DNA from: Hydractinia symbiolongicarpus
Lineage: Eukaryota > Cnidaria > Hydrozoa > Anthoathecata > Hydractiniidae
Assembly (NCBI RefSeq): GCF_029227915.1
Contig: NC_079882.1
Location: 4,590,001 to 4,654,000 of the forward strand
Reading direction: 5' to 3'
Length of the DNA: 64,000 nt
The position numbers and the translations under genes were made by a program. The notes beneath the pieces were generated by a model. That model had not been told where the DNA came from and searched no databases. It saw nothing but the letters and a program-made list of their open reading frames with translations. Position 1 is the first letter of the stretch, and each line of letters begins with the position of its first letter. Shown here one piece after another: positions 1 through 11,380 of the stretch.

Positions 1-1190
1 ATCTATTTCGTTTTGTCTTTATCTACCAAACAAATTCTTTTTAAGTTTGTATTATTATTATTATTTGTAAAGTCACAAGTGAATATGAAAAAATATGCTT
101 CTGGTAATAAACGTCGGTCGCTTGTGCGTGCATAATTATGTGTGTCTGTTCCGCCTGCAGTCCTCGAAATTAGCCCACAAACCCATCGGCAGTAAATTGC
201 CGACGACATAGTCGTTTGCAGCAGCAATACCTCGGCAATAATTTGCCGACACGAGAGAGTGAAGTGTCAGCAATTTTGAAAATGTTAATTTTTGAAGCTT
301 CATTAGTCTTAACAACCCTTTAGTCAGTCTCTTTCAGGAGAGGAGAGGCGTGCGCCTTGCACACTCCTAAATCGTTTCAGGCGTGTGATTAATCGCACGC
401 CTGAAAAATAGAGTTTTTAAAATCAACCTTAAAATCCATTTTGTAGCGATGGCCTTGAAATAATTTTTGGAGACTCGTCAAACAAAATTTCTGCCACATT
501 TTGTCGGACAAAACGTCCGATAGATTTTCGTCATGGTCGAAGACGTTTTGTCTTAGAATTATTGAATAGTCCTGGTCTTTTTAATCCACGAGCAAGCCTA
601 TTCATAGCCAACCTGAACATCCTAGCTAATTCACCGACTCCTGACTTAGTTAAAAGAACTACGTAGACCTAAATCTCTGTGGCCTGGCCCCTTCGTCATT
701 GGTAACCAGGTCTTACACAAGAAATCCAGCCTTGCGGTCCTTAACTAATGCGGAGGTGAACGCCGACGGAGCACGGATGAATTAAGTCTGCATAACTGGA
801 CTTACAGGCGGAACAGACATTTTATCGTGGATTTAATTGTAGATAATTTCTTCATTTGACAAAGCAATTGGAAACCATAGCAGGTCCGAATTTATTGGAT
901 TTTCTTTATGCCACAAGTGTTAATTAAGCAACTTTAAAAACGAAACCCATGTGCGGTAAAAAACATTTGTTTGCATAAGTGTTGTTAAAATGTAGCTGAT
1001 GGCAGGGAATTCCATGAGACGCGTGCGATCGCACGTGCACGTGCGCACACACGTGCAACAGCTATTTAGGCGTGCGATTCATCACACACGCTAATTACGC
1101 TCTTTACTCGCGTAAAATAAAAAAATTAACGAAGGAATTATAAAAGTTGATTTTCTACAGCGTAGCTAATGTTGCCGCTTAAGGCTATGC
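1..1190. other. Intergenic, no gene recognised; palindromic GC-rich motifs
   Basis: No reading frame here resembles a known protein; the 74-codon open frame on the minus strand at 3-227 has no recognisable features. The stretch contains a short TTA run near 50-65 and several related palindromic motifs built on GGCGTGYGATT (about 375-406, 1019-1040 and 1071-1094). The segment 1019-1058 is largely alternating purine-pyrimidine (CG, CA and TG steps). It looks like eroded repeat DNA. Confidence 0.5.
375..406. repeat. Near-perfect 32-bp palindrome
   Basis: The arms 375-390 and 391-406 are reverse complements at 15 of 16 positions with no spacer (left arm TTTCAGGCGTGTGATT). Related half-palindromes occur at about 1019-1040 and 1071-1094, so this is probably the terminus or centre of a small repeat family. 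Confidence 0.6.
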
Positions 1191-1244
1191 TTTTGGAATA
1201 CAGTTTTTAATAGTTAAATAACTATTAAAAACTGTATTCCAAAA
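1191..1244. repeat. Perfect 26-bp inverted repeat with 2-nt spacer
   Basis: Arms 1191-1216 and 1219-1244 are exact reverse complements separated by AA. The left arm begins TTTTGGAATACAG and the right arm ends CTGTATTCCAAAA. No coding potential. It could be the collapsed remnant of a MITE or simply a cruciform-forming palindrome. Confidence 0.9.
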
Positions 1245-1589
1245 ATCAATCGTTTTACATCGACAGCTTCAACTGTATCATTAAAAACAGTTTATAACCA
1301 CTTGTGGTTAAATTAAATTTTTTTAAAAACGTTAATTAAATGCCGTGTTTTTTTCCTGTGTTTAAATTAAATGTGTTTTTTTCTGCCTGTGTGAAATTAA
1401 ATGTATGTTGAACAAAAGAACATAACATACATCTAAAGAACAACTTTAAATCTAAAAACAACTTTAAACTATTCCAAACAAGCCGTCTCCCAAAAGCTAA
1501 CAAAAAAAACTTGAAACCTCAATAAATAAAAAATGACTTCCATTTTTATAGATAATAGATAACCTACGGAGAAAATATAACCCTGGGAA

Positions 1590-2217
1590 CAAGGTTGGGG
1601 ATAAATAGCACTACAAACAAAATGGCAGTGTGTGTGGTGTTGAGAGCGTTTAATATTTGCTCTTCATCACAAGACCTGAAATACGAACTAAATCAATTAA
1701 AAAATATGTTTATAAATATCAATGGTTATCCAGAAGCAGTTTTATCCAATGTAATTAATAACACACGGCGAAATTTCAACATTCAAAATGCCGACACTGT
1801 GTCTAAATGAAGACACCAATGAAGCTCCAATAACACCTTTCATGGTTCTACCATGCAAAGGAGATCATGGTAACTGCTTAGTAAAGCGTCTAAATAAAAC
1901 TTTCAAACAGTTTCTACCAGCCAATGTCAAGCCACGCATTATCTTCGCTATTTTCTGTGAAAGATAGAACCAAGGATGAACACAAACATGGTGTTGTGTA
2001 CAAATACACTTGTCCGGTGGAATCGTGCGATGCTACATACATTGGTGAAACAGCGAGAAGGCAGATATTTTGTATAGGCAAAGATCATGGATACTTCAAG
2101 CAGACAGACGGAGCGAAAAAAACTGAAGAGAAGAGAGAAATCACCACAAAAATCACAAATTATTTTCTAAAAATGGCGATTTGTTTTGACGAATATCACG
2201 GCGCACGGATTTGGTAA
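1590..2217 (+). mobile_element. Penelope-like element fragment (RT thumb plus GIY-YIG endonuclease), broken
   Basis: Three pieces in different frames read in order like the 3' half of a Penelope-like retroelement. Piece one (about 1622-1810) contains AFNICSSSQDLKYELNQLK followed by an asparagine-rich NGYP motif, typical of the reverse transcriptase thumb. Piece two (about 1787-1960) is the linker, with CLVKRLNKTFKQFLP. Piece three (1924-2217) begins SSLFSVKDRTKDEHKHG and then has VVYKYTCPVESC and ATYIGETARR, the VY...YIG core of a GIY-YIG nuclease with its zinc-binding cysteines. The frame changes between pieces and the missing N-terminal palm show a dead, 5'-truncated copy. Recognition rests on motif memory, not a search. 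Confidence 0.75.
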
Positions 2218-2635
2218 CGTACTTAAGTAGTGCTATAAAGCTACTTCTGTACAAAACCTAATTGTAAGAAAATGGCAGAATCGTTGTGGTAGTGAGGTGT
2301 AAGTGAATGATGGACTCTTGTCCTTTCAGCTATTTTTGCTTTTTTGTTGTAAGCTACTTATTATATAATATAGTTAATACATTAAGAATTAAAATAATTT
2401 ACTTGCTAGCTAGGTTTTTAACTTTTTAATTCTCTTTTATTTCAATTAACTTTCTTGGCTTGGGGGTCCTAACAAGTACTTTGGAGTCCTGGGTAAGGGT
2501 TTGTGCCTTTCTGTTTCAAGGTAAGTTTCGAATTGAAAAGACCCCTTCCCGCTAACATGGATTTTTCTGGTACCTGTGTGGGGTATGGTATACAAAATCT
2601 AGCTACCTCCTTTGCATATTTATTTTTGATTGAAG

Positions 2636-3546
2636 AGGGTGCAGATAAGCCGCAAACGCTCACATAGCTATATACGGGTGAATGCGGGCGACTTTAAAGG
2701 TTAAATTGACGGTTGTCAGCTGAAACCGCCCACACTTTCCCAAACACGCCCACACTTTCCCAAACACGCCCGAACTTGCCCTGAATATTCCCGAAATGCA
2801 ACACATTGTAACATCATGGTGAACGACAGTTGAAAGAATGTGTTTGAAGAGAAAGGAGTTAATAAAGTTTATATATAAGTTATTTTTCAAGTAAATCTTA
2901 CCAAAAATCATAAAAAAAGTTCCTTTAAAAACTTTGCTATCACATAGTTCATTTTACTTTTTATCCTTTTTTAAATAATTCTTCGAGAGTGAAGCAGGAA
3001 GATCTTGACCGTTTAGAAAGGAATGATATGAGAATGGTTAGGTGGATGTGTAACGCCAGTCTGAGAGACAGAAAGAGTTCAGATGAGCTAAGAAGCAGGC
3101 TAAGTCTCCGTAGAATTAAAGATGTTTTCCAGATAAGAAGATTGAATTGTCTGGGGCACTTCGAAAGAATGGAGGAGGATAATTGGGTAAGAAAGTGTAG
3201 GGACTTGATATTTCCTGGGGCAAAGCCCAGAGGCAGACCGAGAATGACTTGGCAGGAGGTTATAAGGACAGACTTGATACAGAGGAAGTTGAGTTTAGAT
3301 CTAACACAGTCTAGATCAGATTGGAAGAGGGTCATTAATATACACCGTCCAACCCATGCTAGCATGGAAAACGAACGTTAAGCCGAGAATGATGATGATG
3401 AGTCGTTTGTGGTGAATCCTTTTTTTTTTGGCATTGGTCTGGACTATGTGAGTTTTTTCGGGCAAATACCTGATTTTTTTTCAAAACGCCGAACTCGCCC
3501 GAAAATGCCTGCACTTTTTACGCCGTATGCGGCTAATCGGCACCCT
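2636..3546. mobile_element. Inverted-repeat (MITE-like) DNA element carrying a nested LINE
   Basis: Terminal inverted repeats 2636-2658 and 3524-3546 match at 20 of 23 positions; both outer ends start AGGGTGC when read inward. The subterminal DNA on both sides is rich in GCCCG/CGGGC motifs, supporting a single original element. A LINE 3' end (about 2985-3405) sits inside it, splitting it in two. No transposase frame was seen, so it is non-autonomous. I could not find a convincing target-site duplication. Confidence 0.6.
2989..3405 (+). mobile_element. Non-LTR retrotransposon 3' end (RTE-like), copy 1
   Basis: A 130-codon open frame encodes the C-terminus of a LINE reverse transcriptase: RLERNDMRMVRWMCNASLRD, then LNCLGHFERMEEDNWVRKCR, a GAKPRGRPRMTW motif and a DWKR segment. 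It ends in THASMENER. The coding end is followed by an ATGATGATG tail (about 3390-3403), the type of short-repeat tail expected of RTE-type elements. The copy is severely 5' truncated and lies inside the inverted-repeat element at 2636-3546. The same protein end and tail recur in the second copy on the opposite strand at 4790-5400. Confidence 0.8.
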
Positions 3547-4785
3547 TGTTGCAATAGTTTACAACCAAGTCACACATCTGCCAGGTAAGGTGTATAGATG
3601 AGTTGCAAATGTTTGCAAAGTTATGTATATGCGCGCATATTCTGACAGGCAAGAAAAGAAGGACCATGCAGCCAAATTGAATGTTTATGCTTATTTTTAG
3701 AATTTTAGGAATATAAGGTTGAAAATGAATTAGAATTGTTTTGCTTAACTATTATATCTTCTCTGTTTAAGAGCAGACATTCCCAATTATAGTGTCATTT
3801 TTTTTTTACACTTAAAATTTTACGATCTTTGCGGTCTGATCAAAACACTACGTCACTCTGTAACTCATCTATACGCATGATTTGGATGTTTGTATGAACA
3901 GTTTTGATGTTAAGGAAAACGAATCTTGCCAACATGGCTTGCATGTTTTTTTTTGACAACACCTGAGTGTAATTAGCATTGAAGTTACTCTGAAGTCATC
4001 TGTACATTTAACGTATGGAGTAAAACAGGTATTCACCAGTCGTCACAGAATTACTATAACCAGCAACGAACAAACAGTCTATACCAAATCACAAGAGAAT
4101 CAACAATGAACAGAACAACCAGAGAATTGGCAGCAGATGAATTGGGAGAACACAAACAGAAGCCTTAATTTCAAAGCTAAATATATTTTTCTTCTTTCCT
4201 TTCATTTCAAACATTTCGAATGCAATGAGACAAGTATATGTACATCAAAGTAAGACGGGTTATTTTTTAGATATATAAATATTGATTAATTTAAAACTAC
4301 TTCTTTAAAAAAAACATTATTTTAGCCTAGATGTGTCTTACCTTGTAAGTAAATTAGTGTTTCATTCTTATTTTGCCATAAAAATCTGCTTAGAATAGCT
4401 AATCACAGGGAAGGTTGATCATTGGCATCACAACGATCCTAATTCTTAACCCTAGCGTCTTTTTCAAAGGGAATTCTAGTGCATCAATTCACCCCTTTAT
4501 GCTACAGACTTTCCGTAATGAATCATTAGATTGTTTTATGAGCCTGTCTGTTTTATTTTATGAGCATTTTTTTAGTCTGATTGTTCACATTTTGTTTACA
4601 TTGATTTTGTTTTTATTAATAATAAGAAAACCTTATGGTTTGATCACACATTCTTATGATCAAGAACTTACAATTGACACTACATTACGCAACAGATTCT
4701 AAAGCGTCAGGAGCCAACCTTGTCCTTTGAGCCTTTTTCCATTGGGATGTCCCATTATGAAAAAGAGACAAAGTGGTTACTTTGA
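3547..4785. other. Intergenic, nothing recognised
   Basis: AT-rich sequence between two LINE ends. A 95-codon hydrophobic open frame at 4415-4702 has no recognisable family and no splice context; I regard it as chance. Confidence 0.4.
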
Positions 4786-5492
4786 ACATCATCATCATTC
4801 TTGGCTTAATTCTTGGCTTCGTTTTCCATGCTAGCATGGGTTGGACGGGGTATATTAATGTCCCTCTTCCAATCTGATCTAGACTGTGTTAGATCTAAAC
4901 TCAACTTCCTCTGTATCAAGTCTGTCCTTATAACCTCCTGCCAAGTCTTTCTCAGTCTGCCTCTGGGCTTTGCCCCAGGAACTATCAAGTCTCTACACTT
5001 TCTTACCCAATTATCCCTCACCATTCTTTCCAAGTGTCCCAGCCAATTCAATCTTCTTATCTGGATAACTTCTTTTCTACAGATACTTAGCCTGCTTCTT
5101 AGCTCATCTGAACTCTTTCTGTCTCTCAGACTGGCATTACACATCCACCTAACCATTCTCATATCATTCCTTTCTAAACGGTCAAGATCTTCCTTGTTCA
5201 TTGCCCATGTCTCACTACCGTACAACATAACACTTCTTACACAGGCCTCATACAACCTTCCTTTTAACTCAATTGACAAGACTCTGCTAGTCAACAAAGA
5301 AAGTAACTCCCTGAACTTTTTCCAAGCAGAACCTATCCTGTGCAGTATTAAGCTAAATTCACACTGAAAACACAGTCTCTTCTTAAGCAACTCCAATTTA
5401 ATTAGTTGTTCTACGGGCGAAGTCGATAGTAGCTTACGGTCGGTCGGCGAAATAAAAATAATTTTATCGAGAATGTATGGTCGGAACAACAA
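4786..5492 (-). mobile_element. Non-LTR retrotransposon 3' end (RTE-like), copy 2
   Basis: On the minus strand a 228-codon frame includes GRLYEACVRSVMLYGSETWA, the end of the reverse transcriptase domain, then the same RLERNDMRMVRWMCNASLRD, LGHLERM and DWKR blocks as copy 1. It ends with an ATGATGATG tail (about 4788-4799 on the plus strand as ATCATCATC). This copy is longer on its 5' side than copy 1 but still lacks the endonuclease and catalytic palm. The two copies agree closely through the C-terminal end, suggesting one family inserted twice within 2.5 kb in opposite orientations. Confidence 0.8.
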
Positions 5493-5499
5493 AAAAATA

Positions 5500-6070
5500 A
5501 TAAAATAACAACGGAGGAGGGTGTTACGACAACCTTTTTTCTATGTATTTTTGCATAAGGCATGCAGTGCATATTTTTTAGCTGCGAAGAAAAGATAAAA
5601 ATACTTGCATGCTCTAAAACTTGTTTTTTAAAGTTATGCAGCAAGAATTTTTCTTGTGTTGTTTTGAAAGTTGTACAGAATATACTTGTATTGTTTTGAA
5701 AGTGTTACAGCAGCTTATACTTGCGCTGTTTGGAAACTTATACAGCAAGTTATTCTTTTACTACTTAAAATAATAAAACAACCAATTTTAGAGTTCTTTT
5801 AATGTTTTTTGCACAGTTTTACAGGAAAATCTAAATTAAGTGCAAATTAATTTCTGGTATATGGTTGTTTAGTTGAGAATATTCAAAGTTTTTCACAGCG
5901 GTAAAATCATTTTTGTAAAATTCATAACGGAGGAGGGTGTTGCGACAAGCTTATTCTATCTTGTTTTAATTATTTTTCCTAAATGGTATCGACTGTGTTA
6001 CAGTTTAGCTAGCGTAATTTTAAACATATATAATAATCATAACGAACGAGGGTGTGACGACAATAATCTG
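5500..6070. repeat. Dispersed short motif repeats
   Basis: A motif of the form AACGRANGAGGGTGT...CGACAA recurs at about 5507-5533, 5924-5948 and 6038-6064, with a weaker echo near 7406. Between them, 5651-5755 is a degenerate tandem repeat of about 50 bp (CTTGTRTTGTTTTGAAAG blocks, three units). No coding content. Confidence 0.5.
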
Positions 6071-6439
6071 TCTTGTTTTTCGCTTTTACTGTAACTATTT
6101 TAGAAATCACATAAAAATTTAAAAACTCCTGTTTAACCACGTAACTATTTTTGTGATTACAAAATCAGCGCATCGCACATTTTAGTTTTATCGCAACAAA
6201 TTACCATCCACAAAGAATCAAATTCCAGTGGCCTTAATAACAGTGGTCCTAAGTAAAGTAATTGAGTAAAGTTATTGATTTACCTTGTTGACATTCAACC
6301 AACAAAAAAATAACATCATTGATTATCTTCTATGCTCATTATATTTTCACGAGATGGTATGAGAATTTGTTTTTTATCCCTTTTTTTTCTTTAAAACTTT
6401 TTTGCTTGATATTATTTTTTTTTGTCTTCGTGAAAATGA

Positions 6440-6990
6440 GGGTCGGTCGGGCCCGTAGAAATTTAGCTTATTCGTTGCCTGTAACGTGTAGAGGTTGAAA
6501 CGTTGATCAAAATAATGTATAGTATCATATCTTTTCTACGAACGACTAAGGACATACGAGGGTTTAAGAATTTTGCTGACGCCAGCAATGGCCAGTTAAA
6601 ACGCAAAAATATTTTTTCTGAAATTTATATCCCTGTTACCTTCATCGTACGGACCTTGCAACAATGATCAAGAAAATGTATAGGATCATGCACTTTTGAA
6701 AAACAGTTGCAGAGATATTGGGGCTTAGAGGACGTCATTAACCCATCCATTCCGAAACGACTTGGGGAACCAGGTTTTGAAAAATTACCCAAATTGGTCC
6801 TAGGTGCTCCCTAGTTACCTACGCGTTAAAAAATCATTGACGTCATCACCTCGTTTCCAAGTTATTTGGCCTCAAAGGTTTAGGTGCACTGTAATGGCTT
6901 CATTAATTTAATATAGGAATTGACATTAAAGTAGTGTTATTGACATCGCGCTATAACGTCACAAAATTTAACATATTAGACATAAGTTTT
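6440..6990 (+). repeat. Interspersed repeat copy A
   Basis: This non-coding stretch matches, in reverse orientation, 10885-11380 and part of 8590-8700. Shared landmarks are GAAAATGTATAGGATCATG near 6675, GACGTCATTAACCC near 6734 and CCAGGTTTTGAAAAATTACC near 6771. It looks like a roughly 500-bp dispersed repeat of unknown class; no terminal repeats or protein were seen. Confidence 0.6.
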
Positions 6991-7972
6991 TCGGCGACTT
7001 CAAAAGAAAATGACGATGTCCACTTTGCCTGTTACGGACAGACACAGTCTCTGTATTATTATGAGAGATTATAAAAAACAAGAAGCCGTCTTTGCAACTA
7101 GGAGAATCAGCGAATTAGGATGTACTTGCAATTCACGTTAGGCCATATGCAGTGGATTCTTTGTTTATAGTAAATCGCGGCATTTGTATCATTGACAAAA
7201 ATAATGGTACACCTTTGTTCATTTATACAAAAAAACCAAAAAATAATAAAGTAGTGGCAGTATTTATTATGTTAATACAAAACTATTTATTAATGTATTA
7301 TACTCACTAAGAAATCATTGTCACTTTCTCCACTGTTTTTAGCCTTGCCTTGTTTCTATGGTGTCAAGGTGTGCAATTTTTAATTTTTAAATTACTTTGT
7401 CTACCACGGAAAAGGGTGTTATGATGAGCCTTGTATCAAAATTAAGCCTCCAGAAAAACACTGAAATGCACCTGCAAACTCCGGACTCAAGTACTAAGTT
7501 TAACTACTTATGTGTAAGTATAGTTTGACATTTATGGCCTACTTTGTGTCCCTCTCCTGGTTAGGCAAGAAAACCAGGTATAATAGGATTAACTTTCAGC
7601 ATTTTAGGACAGATATGTGGTCATTTGACTAGTACCTGTATTCCATTACCTGTATTAAAAAACATTAAAATAATTTTACGTTTTTTTCAAAAATATATAC
7701 ATGGAAACACTTTGATACCTTCAAACTTGTCTGGAAACCTTACTATTTGCAAAACCAACATATTCCAAAACACATTTGTGGTCTTTTTATATAATTTATA
7801 AATAAATGACCCTTCTGAGCACTATTTTATTGAATGAGAAGCTGTTTAAAGAGGGGACAACGTTAATATTTTTATTTAGTATCTTCCATCTAGAACTGTT
7901 GATTAACCCTTTTTTGTCAATTGCATTTTAATAAACCTATTATTTAATAAACAGAATTCTATATATACAAAA
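6991..7972 (+). promoter_or_regulatory. Upstream region of clathrin light chain
   Basis: No gene is recognised here. Just before the start codon a run of AATAAACAG ends in an AG at about 7952-7953, 20 nt before the ATG. This could be a cis 5'-UTR acceptor or a spliced-leader acceptor, since trans-splicing is known in hydrozoans. The promoter itself cannot be located from sequence alone. Confidence 0.35.
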
Positions 7973-8257
7973 ATGGCTGATTTGCTTGGTGAAGATCCTG
8001 CTGCTGAATTCCTGCAACAAGAGGAAGACCAGCTTAGAGAACTTGGCATTGACGAAGGTCAGTTTAATGAAGTTCCGAACACTAATGATGCTGGTCTCAT
8101 TGATGAATTTCAAAGCGAAATGGATTCTGCACCTCAAGAATCAATGACAAATGGATTTACTGATACTGCCCCCGTTCAACAAATCTCAATCCCTGCAGAA
8201 GAACCTGAATCATTGAAAAAGTGGAGAGAAGAAAAGGCAATTCAATTGGAAAAACAG
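7973..8257 (+). CDS. Clathrin light chain, exon 1 (residues 1-95)
   Basis: This exon encodes the N-terminal half of clathrin light chain, the regulatory subunit bound to the heavy chain hub in clathrin coats. The start ATG at 7973 begins MADLLGEDPAAEFLQQEE, which carries the near-invariant EDPAAEFL block, followed by GIDEGQF; this acidic N-terminal segment regulates coat assembly in the family. A low-complexity linker follows, and the exon ends in KKWREEKAIQLEKQ, the beginning of the heavy-chain-binding helix. It ends at CAG|GTCGGT in phase 0 and joins exon 2 at 12059 across a 3.8-kb intron. The complete protein would be 189 aa, shorter than vertebrate light chains (roughly 210-250), with no sign of the neuronal inserts. 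Identification is by clear resemblance to CLTA and CLTB. Confidence 0.93.
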
Positions 8258-8589
8258 GTCGGTTTATCTTAAAATTTGTAGAATAAATAGATAAATAAAA
8301 TCGCAAAAAATACTAAACTAATGAAAATGAATCATTGTAAACAACCTTAGATTGGTTTATTTGCAAAAGAATCTGCACAAAATACTTGACATGCCTAATT
8401 TGCGAAAATTGACCTTCATGAAATTAATCAAAATCTATATAATAATTATACGAAGCTTCTGTGTCTGTCTATGACTTTTTCTTTCTATTTTTTCTTTTAT
8501 AAAGTTTATATATAAAATATTACCTATAAATTTGTTCTCTACTTTACCAAACTTTTATATTAAAATATTGACGTTGAAGGAAAGTATAT

Positions 8590-8700
8590 TAACATTAGTA
8601 AAGCCATTACAATGCGCTTAAAACTTTGAGGCCTTGGAAACAAAGTGGTGACGTCAGTATTTTTTCACCACGTGGGTAACTAGGGACCAATTTTATTTAT
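8590..8700 (-). repeat. Interspersed repeat copy B (partial)
   Basis: Read on the minus strand, this piece matches 6790-6905 of copy A: AATTGGTCCCTAGTTACCYA, a TGACGTCA block, then TTTCCAAG...GGCCTCAAAG. It lies inside the clathrin light chain intron. Confidence 0.55.
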
Positions 8701-10884
8701 TTATTTTTTTTATTAAAGACAATTAATTCTGATATATATCACAACCAAATCTCGTTATAGGTTACGGGAAATAGCAAAGCATGGTTTTCCTTTGTTACGT
8801 GGTGTCATTCGTAAAGAGTGAGCCAATGACATAAATTTTCAGGATTTACACACAGGGCATTTTGGTTACACTCATAAGCGCAAGAAATGAACACATAAAA
8901 TTTGGTACTTATTACAAAAATACCAATGGGTTTGTTTACAAAAGAGAACAGCCTCGATGTTCTTTGATGTTGTTCTTACAGGTAGCTTAGCTACCTTATA
9001 CTTAGATTTAAGATTAAACTAGCATTTATTACTTAATACTCAGTAAAATAGGTCAAGTTTGAATATTAAACTTTTTCGCTATAGCTAGCTAGACTAAGTA
9101 TGAAAGGACAAGACTGAGCTTTTTAACTGGGTTAAAAGTCAAAACTTAAAGAGGAAAATTACATCACATTTTTTAAGATTATACTACACATATTTAAGAA
9201 CACCTGCAGGAAAATTCATTGTTCATCAAGTTACCCCATATGGCTAATTATGGAAGATTTCTTCATAAAAAACATCAGAAACTTTTTTCATGTGGATTAC
9301 TTTTACATTAACAAAAATTAAAAATTTGAAGATAAACTTTTGCGATTTTGTCATTCATTAGTTTTCAAATTTCTTGCTAAAAATTTTTAAGGTTTAAAAC
9401 CCATGTTCCATAGTAACTTTTTCGTCCTTATCCTAATGTTAATACTTAAGCTATGCAACAACTTTTGCAGAAAATAAAAACACATAAAGAGAAAAAGTTT
9501 GTTATTAAAATATTATAAATTAATTTCAAACCGGTTAGTCCCTGTAGCCATTTTTGTGTCAGCGGTATGAAAAACTATGCTAAAACTATACTAAGTAAAA
9601 GTCCTATTACTTCAGTAAAAATTGAAATAATGACTTGAAACTTAGTATTACATGTTTTTAGACCAGATTGATGAAATGAACTTAAAAATTTTTTTTACTA
9701 CTATCATAGTTTCTGAGTTCTTAATTTTAGTCATTTTTGGGAACGCAGATAAACTGTTTTTGACAGCATATCAATTTTGACAAGCCATGTGTACAGAAAA
9801 CATTCAAAGTGATTTTCAGGATTAAAAATAATTCAAACAGATAAAATGTGTCCCAGGTTTAGGACCAAATACCTTATTCAGCTCAGAGAAAGTGGGAATT
9901 TGCTTATAAATACAAAGTGGTTAGAAAGTTATTTTTTTGTTCACCTGGATCTGCAACACGTTTACTTTGCACTAATCGCCCAGTCTGGTGCCACTCACAA
10001 TTAATTTTTAAATATCCACAGGAACTTTTTATGCAAAATGAAAAATGCTAAATAACTGTATTTGCTTTGCAGAAGTAATAATAGGCTTTATCTTTTTCAT
10101 AAGTCCTGTGAATGTTGGTTTATGAAAAATATATTATACCTTTAATGCTATAAGCGCTCCACTGCATTTGTAACACATTACACTAAGTCTCCTCAGTGTG
10201 AAACAGTTTACGCTTTAAGCGAATATTACTTCTGGCTATACTCTCCCAAATTTTGTTATTTCATAAAAGAAACCTGAAAATCTACAAAATTATTTATGAA
10301 AAATAGGTTCCCGTTCGATAAAAGAAACCTGAGCATATGCAGAAGTTTATTTATGAAATATAGGTTTCAGTGTGTCGTGAAAACGTGTTTACCAACATGC
10401 AATGCCCTGCATACCTAACTAGCTATATACTCAAGTCTTGAATGTTCACTGTTATGGGAGGTCCAAATAACTAGCTAGCTATTTTTATTTAAAATGACAG
10501 AATGCCTTGAAAAATATTTTGTGCAGCTAGCTACATAAAAATAATATATGTAGCTGTTGTACTTCATCACTTAATTATTTAATAACAAATGAGCCCTGGA
10601 GTGCTGGCATGGTACTGGCTAGGTAGCTTAAAATCACAAAATAAATATTATCCAGATGTGACCATCCCTGATATACATGTCAACTGTACATGTCAACCTT
10701 GATATACATGTCAACTAAAAGCTGTTATAAATATGTGTCCCGTTAAAATATATAAAAAGACATTAAAATATAAATATAATATATTTTTACATAAATAATA
10801 AAACCAAGTATGATTGGCACACAAAAATCAAGGACTGATCAAAAATAAAGAAGTTGGGTAAAAAAAGATTTAAGCAGAGACAAA

Positions 10885-11380
10885 CTGGGAAACTTTAAAA
10901 CAATCTATTGACACCAATTTTTGGTAAATTTCCCAAACCTGGGTCCCAGATCCGATTCAGAATGAACGGGGTTAATGACGTCATCAAAAAACTTTTAAAT
11001 CACAATATTTCCGTAGCCATTTGTCAGAAGTACATGATCCTATACATTTTCTTAACCAGTGTTTCACGATCGTGTAGATGGATGTACACAAATTTCTTGA
11101 GAAAAAAATTTGTACTTTAAGGGGGTCTTTTGATAAACCTTTGTATCTCCTTAACGGTTCGTCAAATGTGAATTATTCTATACGTTTTCTTTATCAGCGT
11201 TTCAAGCTCTACACAATAGAAGCAACGTGTTACAAATTACTGAAAATTTTTTTTTTTAACGATATATCTCCTTAACTTTTCCTTAAACGTACATGTTCAT
11301 ATACATTTTTTATCATTTTAAGCTCTTCACAATAAATGCTATGCGGGTTAACAAAATTCTAAAAAAAATAATTTATATAT
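10885..11380 (-). repeat. Interspersed repeat copy C (inverted relative to copy A)
   Basis: The reverse complement aligns with 6480-6800. Shared blocks include AAGAAAATGTATAGGATCAT (near 11050-11031), the GATGACGTCATTAACCCC block near 10985-10970 and CCCAGGTTTGGGAAATTTAC near 10940-10920. Together with copy A it flanks clathrin light chain exon 1 as an inverted pair about 4 kb apart. Confidence 0.6.

Noticed and set aside
2961-3365. 134-codon minus-strand open frame
   Set aside because: It is the antisense shadow of the LINE protein end encoded on the plus strand.
4415-4702. 95-codon hydrophobic open frame
   Set aside because: AT-rich chance frame with no recognisable domain or splice context.
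4813-5367. 184-codon plus-strand open frame
   Set aside because: Antisense shadow of the minus-strand LINE copy 2.
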